From JBHHYU01 sp046757725 (GTDB lineage: Bacteria > Desulfobacterota > Binatia > UBA9968), in the NCBI GenBank assembly GCA_046757725.1, contig JBHHYU010000079.1, forward strand, positions 1 to 14,960: DNA of 14,960 bases, read 5' to 3'. Position numbers and translations under genes: made by a program. This document shows positions 13,869 to 14,960 of the stretch, piece after piece. Within the stretch, counting starts at the first letter, position 1. Each line of letters begins with the position of its first letter. The notes beneath the pieces were generated by a model. That model ran no database searches. It saw only the letters and a list, made by a program, of their open reading frames with translations, and had not been told where the DNA came from.

Positions 13869-14738
13869 CTATCTAATGTCCTCGACAAGGGAGGACGCCC
13901 GCATTTGTCCGGCCCTGGCATCTTGATGGGCTATCTCTTCAAGTATCCCGCCAATTGAATCCAGTGAGGGTGTCAATGTCGTCTCGAACTGGTCGGAAAA
14001 GAACCTGTAGGCCTTTTCCAAAACTTGCGGTTTTTCAGCCAGCCCGGGTAGGCAACGCCGTATCACACTGAGGGTCATTTCCGGTTCACGCTTGAAGAGT
14101 CGAATGCTATCAATGTAGATGCGAGTTATTTTTCGAACTAGATCCGGATTAGAGGTCAGAAAGTACCGGCTCGTGGCAAGTGGGACCCAGTGGTAGTTCA
14201 GGTCGACGCTATCAAGCAAGAGGTTGAAACCTTGCTCCTCCGCCGTGAACGCCTTTTCCGGAGGCAGAAGAGCAGCATCAATTCTGCCTTGTTTGAGGGC
14301 CTCAAGGCTTTTGTTGTTGAGTCCAAGACCGACGAGCGTGAGGTCTCTGTTTGGCTCCATTCCCCATTTTCTTAGCAAGGCCAACATGACGACACCGGCC
14401 ATGCGGCGCGGCTGGTTGATTCCAATGGCTTTCCCTTCAAGATCGGCGATCGTGTGGATGCTTTGCCTTGTCGCTAGATAGAACCCGGGCCGGTTAAGGA
14501 CCCCACCCACAATGACCAGGTCGTTACCCTCAAGAAGTGAGAACAATAACGAGGGAGTATTCGGTGTAGCCATAGGAGTTTTTCCGGAGGTTATGTCCAC
14601 AACGACTTGGTCCTCATCTTGCTGGTTTACAATTTCCACGGAAAGTCCTTCTCTTTCAAAGAGGCCTGCCGCCTGTCCTATAAATGGAAGAAAGCGGCCA
14701 ATGCTTGAGACGCCGATGCCAATGCGTATTTGCTCCAC
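13869..14738 (-). CDS. NMT1/SsuA-type solute-binding domain protein without signal peptide
   Basis: This 289-residue protein of the periplasmic-binding-protein type II class (NMT1/THI5/SsuA-like) starts with the first strand (IRIGIG), then FLPFIGQAAGLFEREGLSVEIV, a PMATPNTPSLLFSLLEG ligand loop, DLEGKAIGINQPR, and GRIDAALLPPEKAFTAEEQGF. Such proteins bind sulfonates, nitriles, aromatics or thiamine precursors for ABC importers. The chosen GTG (14738) has AGGAGG 4 nt upstream. An in-frame TTG at 14768 would add ten polar residues, and a TAG lies shortly above it, so no signal peptide is encoded. No ABC permease or ATPase gene is in the window. It could be a cytoplasmic sensor, an enzyme-like member, or a binding protein that has lost export. 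Confidence 0.82.
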   Translation of the reverse strand: MEQIRIGIGVSSIGRFLPFIGQAAGLFEREGLSVEIVNQQDEDQVVVDITSGKTPMATPNTPSLLFSLLEGNDLVIVGGVLNRPGFYLATRQSIHTIADLEGKAIGINQPRRMAGVVMLALLRKWGMEPNRDLTLVGLGLNNKSLEALKQGRIDAALLPPEKAFTAEEQGFNLLLDSVDLNYHWVPLATSRYFLTSNPDLVRKITRIYIDSIRLFKREPEMTLSVIRRCLPGLAEKPQVLEKAYRFFSDQFETTLTPSLDSIGGILEEIAHQDARAGQMRASSLVEDIR

Positions 14739-14792
14739 TTTCCCTCCTCTTTTCAACTTTACCAGCAAGATTGGAGTCTAACACGCTTACTA

Positions 14793-14933
14793 CTAGAGCG
14801 AGCGGTCAGCTGTCAAAGGCATAAGTACGTAGGCATCGAGATAAAAGAGATCATACTCGTGGTCTGCTCGGAGGGCCTCCGTGAAATTGAGTGAAATTGG
14901 TAAGTTTAAGGTCAAGTCGCTTAGTAACGAGAG
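14793..14933 (-). pseudogene. Probable remnant of a PIN-domain (VapC-like) toxin gene
   Basis: A short minus-strand frame of 46 codons, with a TGA immediately upstream (14934-14936) and a TAG stop at 14795-14793, has a C-terminus EYDLFYLDAYVLMPLTADRSL-like in content. YD followed by YL, and PL-TADRxL at the end, is the typical finish of VapC PIN-domain ribonucleases, which need the Asp residues to bind Mg. The spacing is a few residues shorter than usual. There is no proper start codon and no antitoxin gene is visible, so decay is more likely than a working gene. The part upstream may be frameshifted or lie beyond the window. Confidence 0.35.
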
Positions 14934-14960
14934 TCACAGATTGAAGACAGGGGGTCAGGC

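Overview
The window carries two oppositely oriented gene blocks that diverge from an AT-richer intergenic region at about 6959-7429. No rRNA, tRNA, CRISPR array or insertion sequence was seen. All identifications come from reading the translated sequence. No database search was run.

Left block (minus strand, 6958 down past position 1): a tightly spaced operon for an ATP-dependent (class I) benzoyl-CoA reductase of the bzd subtype. The order is bzdN, bzdO, bzdP, bzdQ, then a 2[4Fe-4S] ferredoxin (bzdM-like), then a very large Fe-S/flavin oxidoreductase that runs off the left edge. Gaps are 14, 57, 16, -4 and 4 nt. The oxidoreductase fuses a NuoG-like N-terminus (2Fe-2S and 4Fe-4S clusters) to a GltD-like FAD/NAD(P) module, and it ends in a domain that looks like a degenerate GIY-YIG fold. 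Together these genes suggest a complete route: NAD(P)H or another donor to flavin/Fe-S oxidoreductase, to ferredoxin, to the BzdPQ ATPase, to the BzdNO active site, which dearomatises benzoyl-CoA or a substituted analogue. The ring-opening enzymes are not here and may lie beyond the left edge.

Right block (plus strand, about 7430-13838): a GNAT acetyltransferase, an amidohydrolase-2 (decarboxylase/hydrolase) protein, a ThDP-dependent decarboxylase/lyase-type enzyme, a carboxymuconolactone-decarboxylase-like protein, a CaiB/BaiF CoA-transferase, a MaoC-fold protein and an LLM-class flavin/F420 oxidoreductase. The last five are closely spaced, with two ATGA overlaps, and look like one catabolic operon. 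Its substrate cannot be read from sequence. An aromatic or branched carboxylic or 2-oxo acid that is activated to a CoA thioester is a reasonable guess. A convergent NMT1/SsuA-type solute-binding domain protein without a signal peptide follows on the minus strand. A probable remnant of a PIN-domain (VapC-like) toxin lies at the right edge.

The organism is most likely an uncultured anaerobic or facultative aromatic degrader. Class I benzoyl-CoA reductase, strong AGGAGG-type Shine-Dalgarno sites, frequent TTG/GTG starts and moderately GC-rich DNA would fit a Desulfobacterota-like or Chloroflexota-like bacterium or a related uncultured lineage. Taxonomy cannot be fixed from this window.
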